NCBI RefSeq assembly: GCF_000170895.1
Contig: NZ_ABCS01000002.1
Span: 62,001-126,000 of the forward strand
DNA length: 64,000 bases
Direction: 5' to 3'
DNA from: Plesiocystis pacifica SIR-1
Lineage (GTDB): Bacteria > Myxococcota_A > Polyangia > Nannocystales > Nannocystaceae
Below the pieces are notes generated by a model, which worked only from the letters and a program-made list of their open reading frames with translations, did not search any database and had not been told where the DNA came from. Position numbers and translations under genes: made by a program. This document shows positions 20,827 to 29,964 of the stretch, in pieces; position 1 is the first letter of the stretch; every line of letters begins with the position of its first letter.

Positions 20827-22359
20827 ATGAAGCTCAAGCAATTCCTCGACTCGCTCAACAACGAGCAACTCATCGACCGCCTCAACCTCGCCCTCGACGG
20901 GGCCGAGCTGGGCATCTGGGACTGGGATCTGCGCGACGACTCCGTGCAGTTCGACCGTCGGTGGTGCCAGATGTTGGGCCTCGACGCCGAGCAGACCGCC
21001 ATGGAGCTCGGCACCTGGGAGTCGCGGGTTCACCCCGACGACATCGCGCAGTGCTACGCCGACATCCAGGCCCACCTGGCCGGCGAGACCCACAGCTACG
21101 AGAACATCCACCGCATGCGCCACGAGAACGGCGAGTGGATCTACATCCTCGATCGCGGGCGCATCTCCGGCTGGGACGAGGACGGCAAGGCCATCCGCTT
21201 CACCGGCACGCACTTCGACTGCACCGCGACCGAGCGGGCCAAGCGGGTCATCGACCAACAGCGCGAGCTGCTCGCGGACATGGTCCGCAACCTGCCCACC
21301 GGGGTCGCCATGTTCGACACCCGCGGCACCTACCTCGCGGCCTCCGACGCGTGGCTGCGCCTGTTCGACCTCGGCCCCGATCCGACCGAGCTCACCGGGC
21401 GCACCCCGGCGGCCCTGGGTGCTGCGCTGCCGCCCCAGTGGTTCGAGGCGCAGGTCCAGGCGCTGCGTGGGGAGTCGCTATCAGGCGATGAAGATCTCAT
21501 CACCCTGCCCGACGGCTCCCGTCGCTACTTTCGCTGGTCGATGCGGCCGTGGCAGGCGAGCTCCGAAGACATCGGCGGAATTCTCGTAACTTGCGAAGAC
21601 GTCACGGCGCATACGGAGGCGCGGCGCTCGAGCGAGAGCGAGGCTCGCCTGGCGGCCCTCGGGCTCATGGCTGGCGGAGTCGCTCACGAACTCAACACCC
21701 CCCTGCAAACGCTGATGGTCCACGCCGAGATGATCGCCGACGAGCTCGACGCCTTGGGCGACCGCGAGGTCGACGCAGAGCTCGCCGTCATCGAGCGCTA
21801 CAACGACGCCGTCATTCAGACCACCGATCGCATCGCCAGCATCGTCGAGGCCCTGCGCACGGTGAGTCGCCATCACCCTGGCGATCCCTTGATGCCCGTC
21901 GACCCGCGGGAGCTCGCCAACCAGCAGCTCGACCTGTGCGGCGCCCGCTTTCGAGCCGAGCGCGTCCGCCTGACCATCGACGGCATCGGTGTCGGGGATG
22001 CAACGATCCTCGCCCGGCCGGCGGATGTCAGCCAGGTGCTCATCAATCTGCTCAATAACGCGCTCGATGCCGTGCACGGGCGAGCCGACGCCTGGGTCCA
22101 GCTCAGCGTTTCGCGCGAAGGCGACACCTGCACCTTCTGCGTGGTCGACTCGGGCACGGGCATCCCGAGTGAGCACATCGACCAGCTCATGACTCCCTTT
22201 TTCACGACCAAGAAACTCGGGGAGGGTTCGGGGCTCGGGCTGAGCCTGGCCAAGTCCCTCGCCGAGCGAATGGGGGGCGAATTGGCCTATGTTGCGTCCG
22301 CGCCAAACACCACCTTTGAGCTACGCTTATCGTGTAGTTCGGGGGACTCACCGCAATGA
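20827..22359 (+). CDS. PAS-domain sensor histidine kinase
   Basis: 510 residues with no membrane segment, so a cytosolic sensor. A first PAS domain (about 25-140; GIWDWDLRDDSVQF, VHPDDI, HENGEWIYILDRG) is followed by a PAC-like end and a second PAS (about 155-260). Next come the dimerisation helix with phospho-acceptor His287 in AHELNTPLQTL and a HATPase domain (VSQVLINLLNNALDAV, VDSGTGIP, TTKKLGEGSGLGLSLAKSL). The ligand is unknown. TAGAAT at 20779-20784 lies 42 bases before the ATG. Its stop overlaps the start of the receiver gene (ATGATG), so the two form a coupled pair. Confidence 0.9.
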   Translation: MKLKQFLDSLNNEQLIDRLNLALDGAELGIWDWDLRDDSVQFDRRWCQMLGLDAEQTAMELGTWESRVHPDDIAQCYADIQAHLAGETHSYENIHRMRHENGEWIYILDRGRISGWDEDGKAIRFTGTHFDCTATERAKRVIDQQRELLADMVRNLPTGVAMFDTRGTYLAASDAWLRLFDLGPDPTELTGRTPAALGAALPPQWFEAQVQALRGESLSGDEDLITLPDGSRRYFRWSMRPWQASSEDIGGILVTCEDVTAHTEARRSSESEARLAALGLMAGGVAHELNTPLQTLMVHAEMIADELDALGDREVDAELAVIERYNDAVIQTTDRIASIVEALRTVSRHHPGDPLMPVDPRELANQQLDLCGARFRAERVRLTIDGIGVGDATILARPADVSQVLINLLNNALDAVHGRADAWVQLSVSREGDTCTFCVVDSGTGIPSEHIDQLMTPFFTTKKLGEGSGLGLSLAKSLAERMGGELAYVASAPNTTFELRLSCSSGDSPQ

Positions 22360-22730
22360 TGCAGGCCGCCAAAAAGAAGCTCCTCATCGTCGACGACGAC
22401 AGCATGCTGCGCGACGCGTTGGTTCACATGCTCGAGCGGGCGGGTCACCAGTGCGAGGGGGCGGCCGACGGCGACGAGGGCCTCGAGCGCATCCTCGACC
22501 GCGGCTACGACCTGGTGATCACCGACATGCGCATGCCGAGCATGAGCGGCATCGAGATGATCCGCGCCGTGCGTCGAGCCCTGGGCCCGAACCCGCCCTT
22601 CATCTTGCTCTCGGGCTACCACGACTTCGAAGAGGACGAGCTGCGCGCCGCCGGGGCCTCGCTGGTGCTGCAAAAGCCCCTGCGCCCCCGCACCATCCGC
22701 GAGTCCGTCGCGTCCCTACTCGCCGGCTAG
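22356..22730 (+). CDS. single-domain response regulator
   Basis: 124 residues, a receiver domain only. The acidic pocket is VDDDS near the N-terminus, the phospho-acceptor is Asp57 (ITDMRMPS), the switch Ser lies in ILLSGYHD and the conserved Lys in VLQKPLRP. With no output domain it probably works by protein contact or as a phosphorelay sink. It is translationally coupled to the preceding histidine kinase, its likely partner. It ends inside the 3' end of the opposing iron-sulfur gene (15-base tail overlap). Confidence 0.92.
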   Translation: MMQAAKKKLLIVDDDSMLRDALVHMLERAGHQCEGAADGDEGLERILDRGYDLVITDMRMPSMSGIEMIRAVRRALGPNPPFILLSGYHDFEEDELRAAGASLVLQKPLRPRTIRESVASLLAG

Positions 22731-23735
22731 CCCTGAGCCCGACACCGCGTAGCTCGGCGCGTCGGGGTTGCCCTTGAACCTGGCCGCGAGCAGGTCGAAG
22801 CCCTTTTGGCTGAAGGGGCAGACGTCGGCACACACGGCGCACCCAAAGTTGCGATCGAAGTAGTCGAGGCACGCGGCCGAGTCGATGCACTGCACGCGGC
22901 CCGAGTCGAGCACCACGGGCTCGGGGTGGATCGCGTCGACCGGGCACTGGCGCACGCACTTGCGGCACATCGCGCAAAAGTCCCGGATCCACCCGGGGGG
23001 TTCGGGCGGCGCCGGGATGTTCTCGATCGAGGTGTAGATGGCGTTGATGCGCAGCAGCGCGCCGTCCGTGGGGGAGATCAGCAGTCCGTGGTAGCCGATC
23101 GTGCCCAGGCCCGCGAGCTCGGCGAGCTGCGTGTAGTCGCTCAGCCCGCCGAGCGCGGTGCCCGGGTAGGCCGCGTGGCCCCGGCCGCGCAGCATCTTGG
23201 TCAGCGCGTTGCCGATCTGCGCGAGCTTCAGGTAGCAGCCGGCGACCTCCCGGAAGGCCTCGAAGCTCGGCGCGGTGTCCAGGATCGCCTTGGACATGGG
23301 GACGGTGTAGAGGATGGCCTGGCGGTGCGGGATGGCCTTGCCCCCGAAGATCGCGTGGTCCGGGACGTGCACGTAGCCGACCGCCGTCGCGCCCTGCTCC
23401 TTGGCGACGGCCTCGATGCCCGCGAAGTCCTCGGCGCTCGCCTCGACCTGGGTCGGCTCGAAGGTCTGCGAGTAGTAGCGAGAGCTCCCGTTCATCTCGC
23501 GCATCAGCTTCAACATCGTCGGGCCGACCGACAGACGCTGGCGCACGCTCATGCGCATGATCGAGTGCTCGGCCTGCGGGACCTCGGAGGTGAAGGTATT
23601 GCGCGGCGCCGCATCGGCGGCGGGATGGATGAGCTTCTCGAGCTCGAAGACCTCGCTGTCAAAAGCCTCGAGCATCGAATCGAGCATCGCGTTGCGCGCT
23701 CCACCCGCGAGCAGCGTGAGCATGAAGGTCTTCAT
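22716..23735 (-). CDS. QueG/reductive-dehalogenase-like 4Fe-4S protein
   Basis: 339 residues. The C-terminal region contains two 4Fe-4S motifs (CAMCRKCVRQCP and, after CIDSAACLDYFD, CAVCADVCPF), with the spacing seen in epoxyqueuosine reductase QueG and reductive dehalogenases. The preceding 200 residues (AELAGLGTIGYHGLLISP in particular) fit the cobalamin-binding-like core of that family. Whether it binds cobalamin, and its substrate, are unknown; it lacks the HEAT-like tail of true QueG. No Tat signal is seen. ATG 23735 is nine bases after TATCAT on this strand; GTG 23741 is possible. Confidence 0.75.
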   Translation of the reverse strand: MKTFMLTLLAGGARNAMLDSMLEAFDSEVFELEKLIHPAADAAPRNTFTSEVPQAEHSIMRMSVRQRLSVGPTMLKLMREMNGSSRYYSQTFEPTQVEASAEDFAGIEAVAKEQGATAVGYVHVPDHAIFGGKAIPHRQAILYTVPMSKAILDTAPSFEAFREVAGCYLKLAQIGNALTKMLRGRGHAAYPGTALGGLSDYTQLAELAGLGTIGYHGLLISPTDGALLRINAIYTSIENIPAPPEPPGWIRDFCAMCRKCVRQCPVDAIHPEPVVLDSGRVQCIDSAACLDYFDRNFGCAVCADVCPFSQKGFDLLAARFKGNPDAPSYAVSGSGLAGE

Positions 23736-23750
23736 CGGCACTCGATGATA
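23733..23750 (-). promoter_or_regulatory. TATCAT -10-like element of the QueG-like gene
   Basis: Minus-strand TATCAT (23750-23745), nine bases before ATG 23735. Confidence 0.45.
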
Positions 23751-23786
23751 CGCCCTTCGACGCTGCGCGCGGCCCGGAATGAACCC

Positions 23787-24865
23787 TCAGCCCGCGAGCA
23801 CCGAGACCTCGGCGCCGGCGATCACCAACACCTGCGTCGGCCCGCCGTAGTGCGCGGCCATGCCCACGTCGACCATCCACACCTTCTCGTCGCAGGCCGA
23901 CTGGATGCCCTCGGTGTGCACGGTGTGGCCGACGACCATGCGCTTGACCTCGAGCTTGGCGAGGGCCTGGTCGAGCAGGGCGCAGTCGCTCGCGTCGGGC
24001 TCGTCGGAGTAGTGGCGGCTCCACACCGGGCCGTCGGGGTCGACGATCGCCTTGGGCGGCTCGCTGCGCTCGCCGTTGAGGAAGGCCCGGGCCTCGCGGT
24101 TGAGCGTGGTGATGTCGCCGGCGTAGGCCGGGAGCACGCCGCCGTGGACGAAGGCGGTGTCGCCGACGACGACCACGGTGTTGCGCTTGCCCAGCTCCTT
24201 GGCCCAGGGGCGCCCGGGCAAGAAGGCCGCGACCCGGGACATGGCCCCCTTGGGCACCTTCCCGCGCAGCGGATCGAGGGCCCTGTCGGCGACGTCGACC
24301 CCGGGCGCGTCGGCGAAGTCGACCAGGCCTCCCGGGGTCACGTAGCGCAGGTCGCCCATGGCGTTCATGAACTCGTGGTTGCCGTTGAGGATGTGGATGG
24401 CGCCGCCGGCCGCCTTGGCCTCGTGCTGGAGCCGCGCCAGGAGCTCGAGGATGGCCTGCTCGCCGTCGCCGCGGTCGAGCTGATCGCCGGTCTGCACGAT
24501 CACCAGGGAGCCGCCGATCCACTTGCCCGACTCGTCCATGGCGCCCGCGAGCCGCAAGGCCCGCTCGGTCGCCCCCAGATCGCCGTGCAGGTCGCCGATC
24601 GCGACGAGGCGCTCGGGCTCGGGGTAGCGGGTCTGCCGGGCCGGAATCTCACCAGGGTCGATCGCCCGCAGCAGCGACTCCCTCGGCTCCGTGGGCTGCC
24701 TGGGCTCCTCGGGCTCGGGCGCGGGGGTCGGCTCGGACAGCCGCTGGCCGACCCCTTGCTGGTCTTGCTCGTGGGCGGGTGGTGGCGCGCCGAGGCAAGC
24801 GCTGGCTGCCAGGCGAGGAGAAAGAGGGCGGCGGGGCGGAGCGGGGAACGAAGAAGGGCGCGCAC
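23787..24865 (-). CDS. metallophosphatase lipoprotein, with apparent frameshift in the signal peptide
   Basis: A calcineurin-like phosphoesterase of the bacterial Shewanella-type PPP group: GDLHGD, GDQLDRG, NGNHE and a late GHTVH bind the two metals, so it is a probable Ser/Thr or Tyr protein phosphatase. A good signal peptide starts at GTG 24865 (VRALLRSPLRPAALFLLA) but is in a different frame from the phosphatase. Adding one C in the CC run at 24812-24813 gives ...FLLALAASAC, an ideal lipobox leading into APPPAHEQDQ and a proline/glutamate linker. So either the sequence has a one-base error or the gene is broken. It starts one base after the dksA-like stop. Confidence 0.8.
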
Positions 24866-24866
24866 G

Positions 24867-25265
24867 TCAGTATCCGATCGGTTCGTCGGCGTGGGGATCG
24901 GCGACGCCGCCCTCGGCCTCGAGGGCCTCCTGGGCGGCGACGGTGTAGCGGGTGGTCGGCTCGAGCTCGAGGCGACGAAAGGGGATGGGCTCGTCGCTCT
25001 CTTCGCAGATCCCGTACTCGCCCTCGGCCACGCGCGAGAGCGCGGCCTCGACCTCGGCCAGGCGCGCGCGGTCTCGGGTCAGCAGCTGCTTGGCCTGGAA
25101 GCGCCCGGCCTCCTCGGCCGCCTGGTCCTCGACGTCGCCGCGCCCCGGGTCGAGGTTGTCGGCGACGACGGAGGTGCTGCTGGCGATGCGCTCGCTCAGC
25201 TCGGCCTGCTCCGTCTCGAGCTTGGTCCGCAAGCCGGCGAGTTGCTGTTCGCTGAGGTGGTCCAC
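24867..25265 (-). CDS. DksA/TraR-family protein with degenerate zinc finger
   Basis: 132 residues. A helical hairpin (about 5-85) includes the acidic tip region VEDQAAEEAGRF seen in DksA/TraR proteins, followed by AALSRVAEGEYGICEESDEPIPFRRLELEP, the finger region. Only one of the usual four cysteines (GICEES) remains, so zinc binding is doubtful; such variants occur widely. The role would be modulation of RNA polymerase through its secondary channel. GTG 25265 is seven bases after TACGGT on this strand. The phosphatase gene follows directly. Confidence 0.86.
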   Translation of the reverse strand: MDHLSEQQLAGLRTKLETEQAELSERIASSTSVVADNLDPGRGDVEDQAAEEAGRFQAKQLLTRDRARLAEVEAALSRVAEGEYGICEESDEPIPFRRLELEPTTRYTVAAQEALEAEGGVADPHADEPIGY

Positions 25266-25278
25266 CGGCGCTACCGTA
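25263..25278 (-). promoter_or_regulatory. TACGGT -10-like element of the DksA-like gene
   Basis: Minus-strand TACGGT (25278-25273), seven bases before GTG 25265. Confidence 0.5.
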
Positions 25279-25314
25279 TCAGGCCCCCGCGACGCGTCGA
25301 CCTCTAGCCAGCAG

Positions 25315-26154
25315 CTAGCGCTCCGCGACGCTGAGGGTCAGCGGCACGGTGACCTCGCCCGCGCTCGCCCCCGCGATGGTCCACGTCTTTGCGACCGAGC
25401 CCAGGCAGGCCTTGAGCGGGTCCAGGAGCGTCGGCGCCTGCTCGACGCTGGCCTTCGAGACCGCCCCGTCCGCGCCCACGCTCAGGCGCAGGCGAGCCCC
25501 CCCGAGCTGGCTGTCGTCCTTGCGCAGGCCCATGCCCAGGCAGGCCTCGAGCTGGCCCCGGTCGGCCTTGGCGACGGCGGCCACGGCCTCGGCGTCGACC
25601 TTGCCCGCGTCCACGGACGCGGCCCCGACGGCGACCGTCGGCTTGCCCCGGGTGCGCCCGCCGGGCCCGAACACGAAGGCGTCGCCGTCGAGCTTGGGGC
25701 CGCCGGCCTCGAAGGCCGCGTCGAATTCATCCTGGGTGATCGTCGACTCGTCGAGCAGCGCCGCCAGCTCGGCGTCGGCCTCGGGGCTCCCGGGCTCGGG
25801 GCCCTTGGGCAGCTCGGGGGTCAGCTCTCCCTCGCTCCCGGCCTGCGCCGCCTCGCCGCTCTCTCCCGCCGTCTCGCCGGTCTCGCCGGTCTCGTCGCTG
25901 CCCGTGTCCTCCGAGCCCGACTCCTCCGTCCCCGTCTGCCCCGCCTCGATCTCGGCCATGGCCCGGGCGACGAGCTCCTCGTCGGTGGGCGGCAGCTCGG
26001 CCTCGGAGGCCGGCGCGGGCGCGCGCTTGGCCGGCTCGGCCTGGGGCTCCGCGCTCGCCTTCGCGTCGCTCCCCTGCTGCTCCGTCGCCTTGGGCGATCC
26101 ACAAGCCGAGAGGGTCAGGCAGCTGCACAGAAGTCCCAAGCCGAGGCCGCGCAC
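25315..26154 (-). CDS. AgmX/PglI C-terminal-domain lipoprotein
   Basis: 279 residues. A lipoprotein signal (LTLSAC) is followed by a long acidic, Ala/Glu/Thr/Pro-rich linker with GSEDTGSDETGETGET. The C-terminal 95 residues match the AgmX/PglI C-terminal domain of myxobacterial gliding-linked proteins: VAKADRGQLEACLGMGLR, LRLSVGADGAVSKASVE, then LKACLGSVAKTWTI. Two conserved Cys probably pair. The domain resembles a TonB C-terminus and may bridge envelope layers (inference). The GTG start at 26154 has CACCAT six bases upstream, a near match to the -10 pattern. Confidence 0.75.
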   Translation of the reverse strand: MRGLGLGLLCSCLTLSACGSPKATEQQGSDAKASAEPQAEPAKRAPAPASEAELPPTDEELVARAMAEIEAGQTGTEESGSEDTGSDETGETGETAGESGEAAQAGSEGELTPELPKGPEPGSPEADAELAALLDESTITQDEFDAAFEAGGPKLDGDAFVFGPGGRTRGKPTVAVGAASVDAGKVDAEAVAAVAKADRGQLEACLGMGLRKDDSQLGGARLRLSVGADGAVSKASVEQAPTLLDPLKACLGSVAKTWTIAGASAGEVTVPLTLSVAER

Positions 26155-26252
26155 CCGCCAATGGTGCGCGCCGAGGCGCTCAGGTCAAGTCCGCGGGCCA
26201 GACATGCGCTCACCATGCGCCGAGCATGCGCCGAACATGAGATAGATCCGGC

Positions 26253-27059
26253 ATGTCCACTCCCACACCCTCCGCGCAGTGGCGCGACCGCGTCGCCCTG
26301 GTGACCGGGGCCAGCAGCGGCATCGGCCGCGCCATCGCCCGCAGCCTCGCCCTCGAGCTCGGCATGCGCGTGGTCCTCTCGGCCCGCCGGGTCGAGCGCC
26401 TCGAGGCCCTCGCCGCCGAGCTGCGCGACGCTGGCGCGGCGGTGTTCGTGGCCCCCTGCGACCTGCGCGACGAGGGCTCGATCCTCGCCCTGTTCGCGGC
26501 CATCGCCGACGCCCCCGGCTTTGGCCCCGTCGACGTGCTGATCAACAACGCCGGCCTGGGCCGCGAGGCCCCGCTGAGCTCGGGCGCGACGGAGCACTGG
26601 CGGGAGATGCTCGAGGTCAACGTCCTCGGCCTGTGCATCTGCACCCGCGAGGCCGTGCGCGGCATGCTCGAGCGCGAGCGAGACGCGGGGCCCGACGCCC
26701 CGGCGATCCCCGGCCACGTCATCCACGTCGCGTCCATGGCCTCGCACCGCGTCCCCGCCGGCAGCGGGGTCTACTCGGCGACCAAGTTCGCCGTCCGCTC
26801 GCTGACCGAGGGCCTGCGCCTCGAGCTGCGCGCGGCCGACAGCAAGATCCGCGTGGGCGCCGTCAGCCCGGGCTACGTCGAGACCGAGTTCGCCGCGGTC
26901 TACGGCCACGGCGACGAGGAGCGGGCCCGCGCGACCTACTCGCGCTTCCCCGTGCTCCAGCCCGAGGACGTGGCCGCGACCGTCGCCCACATGCTCGCGG
27001 CCCCGCCGCGCGTCCAGATCCACGACGTGCTCATGCGCGGCACCCAGCAGCCCGGGTGA
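26253..27059 (+). CDS. short-chain dehydrogenase/reductase
   Basis: 268 residues of the classical SDR fold. The cofactor motif is TGASSGIG (about residues 20-27), followed by NNAG, and the catalytic Tyr-Lys pair lies in YSATK. The Arg residues after the second strand (LSARRVERLEAL) suggest NADPH preference. The C-terminal region keeps VSPGYVETEF. Substrate cannot be told. TAGATC lies four bases before ATG 26253, a partial match to the local -10 pattern. Confidence 0.9.
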   Translation: MSTPTPSAQWRDRVALVTGASSGIGRAIARSLALELGMRVVLSARRVERLEALAAELRDAGAAVFVAPCDLRDEGSILALFAAIADAPGFGPVDVLINNAGLGREAPLSSGATEHWREMLEVNVLGLCICTREAVRGMLERERDAGPDAPAIPGHVIHVASMASHRVPAGSGVYSATKFAVRSLTEGLRLELRAADSKIRVGAVSPGYVETEFAAVYGHGDEERARATYSRFPVLQPEDVAATVAHMLAAPPRVQIHDVLMRGTQQPG

Positions 27060-27090
27060 CACCTCCGCGCCCCGGCGGTGTTCGAGGTCC

Positions 27091-27537
27091 GTGCGCCCCC
27101 CACCTCGACGCACCCGAGCCTACGGCCTCGCGCTCGTCCTCCAGGGCACATGCGCGCTGTTCGCGTGCGACCTCGAGCGCGCGCCCGTCCACGAGCGCGC
27201 CCCCGAGCTGACCATCCACGTCGACGAGCGCCCGGTGCTCGTCGGCGTCATCGACGAGCGCCTCGACGCCGCGCCCTACCTCTACCTGCGCCTCGACCTC
27301 CTCGACGACAGCGGCAATACCGAGGGCTCCGAGCCGGGGCCGCGCTGGGTCGCCCTGCCCAAGGACACCCACGCGAGCGCGGCGGCGCAGCCCGGCGCGG
27401 TCCTGCGCGTGCGCAGCCTCGGCCGGCGCCACGGCGTGTGGGTGCCCGAGCTCGAGGCTCAGTTCGACGCCCTCGAGTACGTGGCTCTCTTGCCTCAACC
27501 AGCGTCCGAGCCCGGCCCGGAGTCCCCAGGGCCGTAG
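27091..27537 (+). CDS. small lipoprotein of unknown function
   Basis: 148 residues with a lipoprotein signal (GTCALFAC) from GTG 27091. The mature part has no recognised domain; PYLYLRLDLLDDSGN and RVRSLGRRHGVWVPELEAQF suggest a small beta-rich protein. It follows the SDR gene by 31 bases and its 3' end overlaps the end of the opposing hydroxylase gene by 43 bases, tail to tail. Confidence 0.55.
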   Translation: MRPPPRRTRAYGLALVLQGTCALFACDLERAPVHERAPELTIHVDERPVLVGVIDERLDAAPYLYLRLDLLDDSGNTEGSEPGPRWVALPKDTHASAAAQPGAVLRVRSLGRRHGVWVPELEAQFDALEYVALLPQPASEPGPESPGP

Positions 27538-28451
27538 GGCCCGCGGAAGCCCGGCCGCGGCGGGACCCAGGTCCCGAACAGGCGATCCCACAGGGTCAGG
27601 CAGTCCGCCAGGTTCTCGAGGCGGTCGCGCTGGACCACGCTGTGGTGGCGCAGGTGGGCGTCGGGCCCCTGGAAGATCTGGCCCATGATCGGCCCGCTGG
27701 TCCACCCCGAGCCCACGTGCTGCGTCGCCGTGATCAGCAAAAAGAGGGTGAACAGGAACAGGAGCTCCCAGGTCGCAAAGCCCAGCGCCGAGAGCAGCAG
27801 GCAGGGCGGACCAAACACCAACAGCGCCTCGAGCCAGTGGACCTGCATGCCCGCCCACAGATCCATGACCTCCGGCTCGTGGTGGTAGCGGTGCACCCGT
27901 CGCCACATCCAGCTGCGCTCGCCGCCCGCGTGCTCGAGGCGATGGCGGAAGTAGGAGTGCACGTCCGTGAGCAGGAAGGCCACGAGCAGGCGCAGCAGCG
28001 GCGGCCAGCCATCGAGCAGCGCGGGCACGGAGGCCGCCTCGGCGAGGGCGTGGCCGAGCAGGCTCGAGCCGACGATGGTCGTCACCCCGGCGACGAACCA
28101 GCACAGCGTCGCGTCGAACAACCAGCGCGTGCGCCGAGCCCAGGAGTAGCCCCGCAGCCGCGGGCCGAAGTCCCCGAGCAGGTGCGCGCCCAGGTCCGGA
28201 TCGGCCGGCGCCAGCACCCGCGGCCCGACGCCCTCGAGCACGAACAGGCTGCCCATGCCCAGGCCCACGCCGCCGAGCCAGGGGAGCAGCCGCAGGAGCT
28301 CCGGAGACCACGCCAGCGCGGGCGGGTGGGCGGACAGGAAGGGAAAGGTCAGCACCTGGACGCCGACGAAGGTCGTGAACCACACCGTCAGGCCCCAGCG
28401 CCGCAGCCACTGCGCGCGCCGCTGACCCGAGCTCTCGACCCGCGCTCCCAC
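27495..28451 (-). CDS. fatty acid hydroxylase / sterol desaturase superfamily membrane protein
   Basis: 318 residues with about five to six membrane segments. The diiron histidine clusters are all present: HSYFRHRLEH, HRYHHEPE and HLRHHS, plus a His in TATQHVG. Members hydroxylate or desaturate lipids, carotenoids or sterols in the membrane; the specific lipid is unknown. The GTG start is six bases after TAGGCT, which lies in the 18-base gap behind the upstream flippase gene, so it may have both an operon and its own leaderless transcript. Confidence 0.87.
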   Translation of the reverse strand: MGARVESSGQRRAQWLRRWGLTVWFTTFVGVQVLTFPFLSAHPPALAWSPELLRLLPWLGGVGLGMGSLFVLEGVGPRVLAPADPDLGAHLLGDFGPRLRGYSWARRTRWLFDATLCWFVAGVTTIVGSSLLGHALAEAASVPALLDGWPPLLRLLVAFLLTDVHSYFRHRLEHAGGERSWMWRRVHRYHHEPEVMDLWAGMQVHWLEALLVFGPPCLLLSALGFATWELLFLFTLFLLITATQHVGSGWTSGPIMGQIFQGPDAHLRHHSVVQRDRLENLADCLTLWDRLFGTWVPPRPGFRGPYGPGDSGPGSDAG

Positions 28452-28463
28452 CCCGCGAGCCTA
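28449..28463 (-). promoter_or_regulatory. TAGGCT -10-like element of the hydroxylase gene
   Basis: Minus-strand TAGGCT (28463-28458) fills the 18-base gap behind the flippase gene, six bases before GTG 28451. Confidence 0.5.
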
Positions 28464-28469
28464 CCAGCG

Positions 28470-29813
28470 TCAGCTCAGCGCCGCGACCTGGCCGCGGCTG
28501 CGCACGAACAGCCACAGCGTTTGGCAAGCCCGCGCCACGCTCAGGGCCGCGAACGCGACGTAGAGCCCCGGCCAGCGCTGGGTCAGGATGCCCACGCCCA
28601 TCACCACGCCCAGGACGAGCAGGAACACCACCACGGCCTCGCCGATCGCTCGGGTCTCGCGGGCGTGGACGAGCACCGCCGAGAGCCAGCTCTGGACCAC
28701 GCGCAGCATCGGGATCGGGGTCGCAAACAGGAGGCCGGTGGTCGCCAGCGCGCCGAGCTCGGGCTCGAGCCCGGACACGTCCACGAACCACAGCTCCGAC
28801 AGCCCCGAGCCGGCGATCACCAACAGCACCACGGCCAGCGCCGCGCACAGCCGGGCGACGAACTGGACCAGGGACCGGCGCGCGCCGGGGCGCTCGAGGG
28901 CCGCGACCGCGACCTCCGTGAGCGCGAGGCCCTGGGACTGGAACATGAAGATGAAGCCCATGACCACGGGCAAGACCGCGAGCGAGGGGATGACCTCGGG
29001 CATGCGCGACACCCCCGCGGTGCCGAGGGGCTGACCGATGAGCGCGAGCAGGGTGGTCACCGCCAGGGGCACATAGAAGTTGGCGAAGGCGCGGCCGCGG
29101 AGCCCCTCGTTGCCCTCGGGGTCCCGGTCCGGGAGCTCGTCGCGGACCACCGGGCGCAGCCGCAGCCCCGAGTAGATCGCCTCGGTCGTCACCCCGCAGG
29201 CGATCGCCGACGCGGCCAGGGTCGCCCCCGTGATCCCGCCCTCCCCCGCGCGGAATACGAACCATCCGACGGCCAGCACCGACAACAGCGCGCCCAGCCG
29301 CAGCATCGTCCCGACCGTCACCGCCTCGTTGTGACCGAAGCGAATCAGCACGCCCTGGTTGAAGCGTCGATAGGCGATCGCCCAGGTCCAGGGTGTCATG
29401 ATCAGCAAGCCCAGGCGCGCCGCCTCGCTGACCTCGGGCGGCGCTCCGAGCCAGCCGTCGACGACCACGGCATACAGAGGCGTGAGCGCGAGCAACAAAT
29501 GAAGAGCTGTGAGAATGGCCGAGGTGACGTGGGTGAAACGGGCGAGCCACGCGTAGCTGGGGCGATCGCGCGAGAGCGTCGTCGAGGCCGAGAGCAGCAT
29601 GATGATCGGCGCCTCGATGACCAGCGCGATCGGCATGATCACGCTGCCATAGGCCGCCAGCTCGACTTCGGGGTTGGCCATGCGCGCCGTCACGGCGCTG
29701 ACGATGGGCAGCTCGAGGGCCATCAACAGCCAGCTCGCCGCCAGGGGGAGCCACGCGCGGGTCACGGTCGCCACGCTCGGTCCGGCGTCGACCCCCGCGG
29801 GCTTCGTCCTCAT
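28470..29813 (-). CDS. MOP/MATE-superfamily membrane protein, possibly ANK-like
   Basis: About 447 residues with roughly 12 membrane segments in two halves (segment starts near AWLPLAASWLLMALELPI and later AVVVFLLVLGVVMGVGIL). The pattern suggests a multidrug/oligosaccharidyl-lipid/polysaccharide (MOP) flippase. The conserved segment around ARMANPEVELAAYGSVIMP reminds me of the ANKH-like branch, known for pyrophosphate/ATP release in animals, but I cannot confirm this. The start is uncertain: ATG 29813 has TACATG six bases upstream; ATG 29822 is an alternative. The hydroxylase gene follows by 18 bases. Confidence 0.7.
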   Translation of the reverse strand: MRTKPAGVDAGPSVATVTRAWLPLAASWLLMALELPIVSAVTARMANPEVELAAYGSVIMPIALVIEAPIIMLLSASTTLSRDRPSYAWLARFTHVTSAILTALHLLLALTPLYAVVVDGWLGAPPEVSEAARLGLLIMTPWTWAIAYRRFNQGVLIRFGHNEAVTVGTMLRLGALLSVLAVGWFVFRAGEGGITGATLAASAIACGVTTEAIYSGLRLRPVVRDELPDRDPEGNEGLRGRAFANFYVPLAVTTLLALIGQPLGTAGVSRMPEVIPSLAVLPVVMGFIFMFQSQGLALTEVAVAALERPGARRSLVQFVARLCAALAVVLLVIAGSGLSELWFVDVSGLEPELGALATTGLLFATPIPMLRVVQSWLSAVLVHARETRAIGEAVVVFLLVLGVVMGVGILTQRWPGLYVAFAALSVARACQTLWLFVRSRGQVAALS

Positions 29814-29964
29814 CGAGAGCATGTACGGCGCCAGCGGTGCCGGGTCAACGCCGGTTCGGGTGGGCGCCTCGCCACGCCCCGCGCTGCCGTGACGCGACAA
29901 CGCCGCGACCGTCCAAGGCAGTCCGCGATTGTCCAGCGCACGCCGACCGTGCGACCATCGAGGC

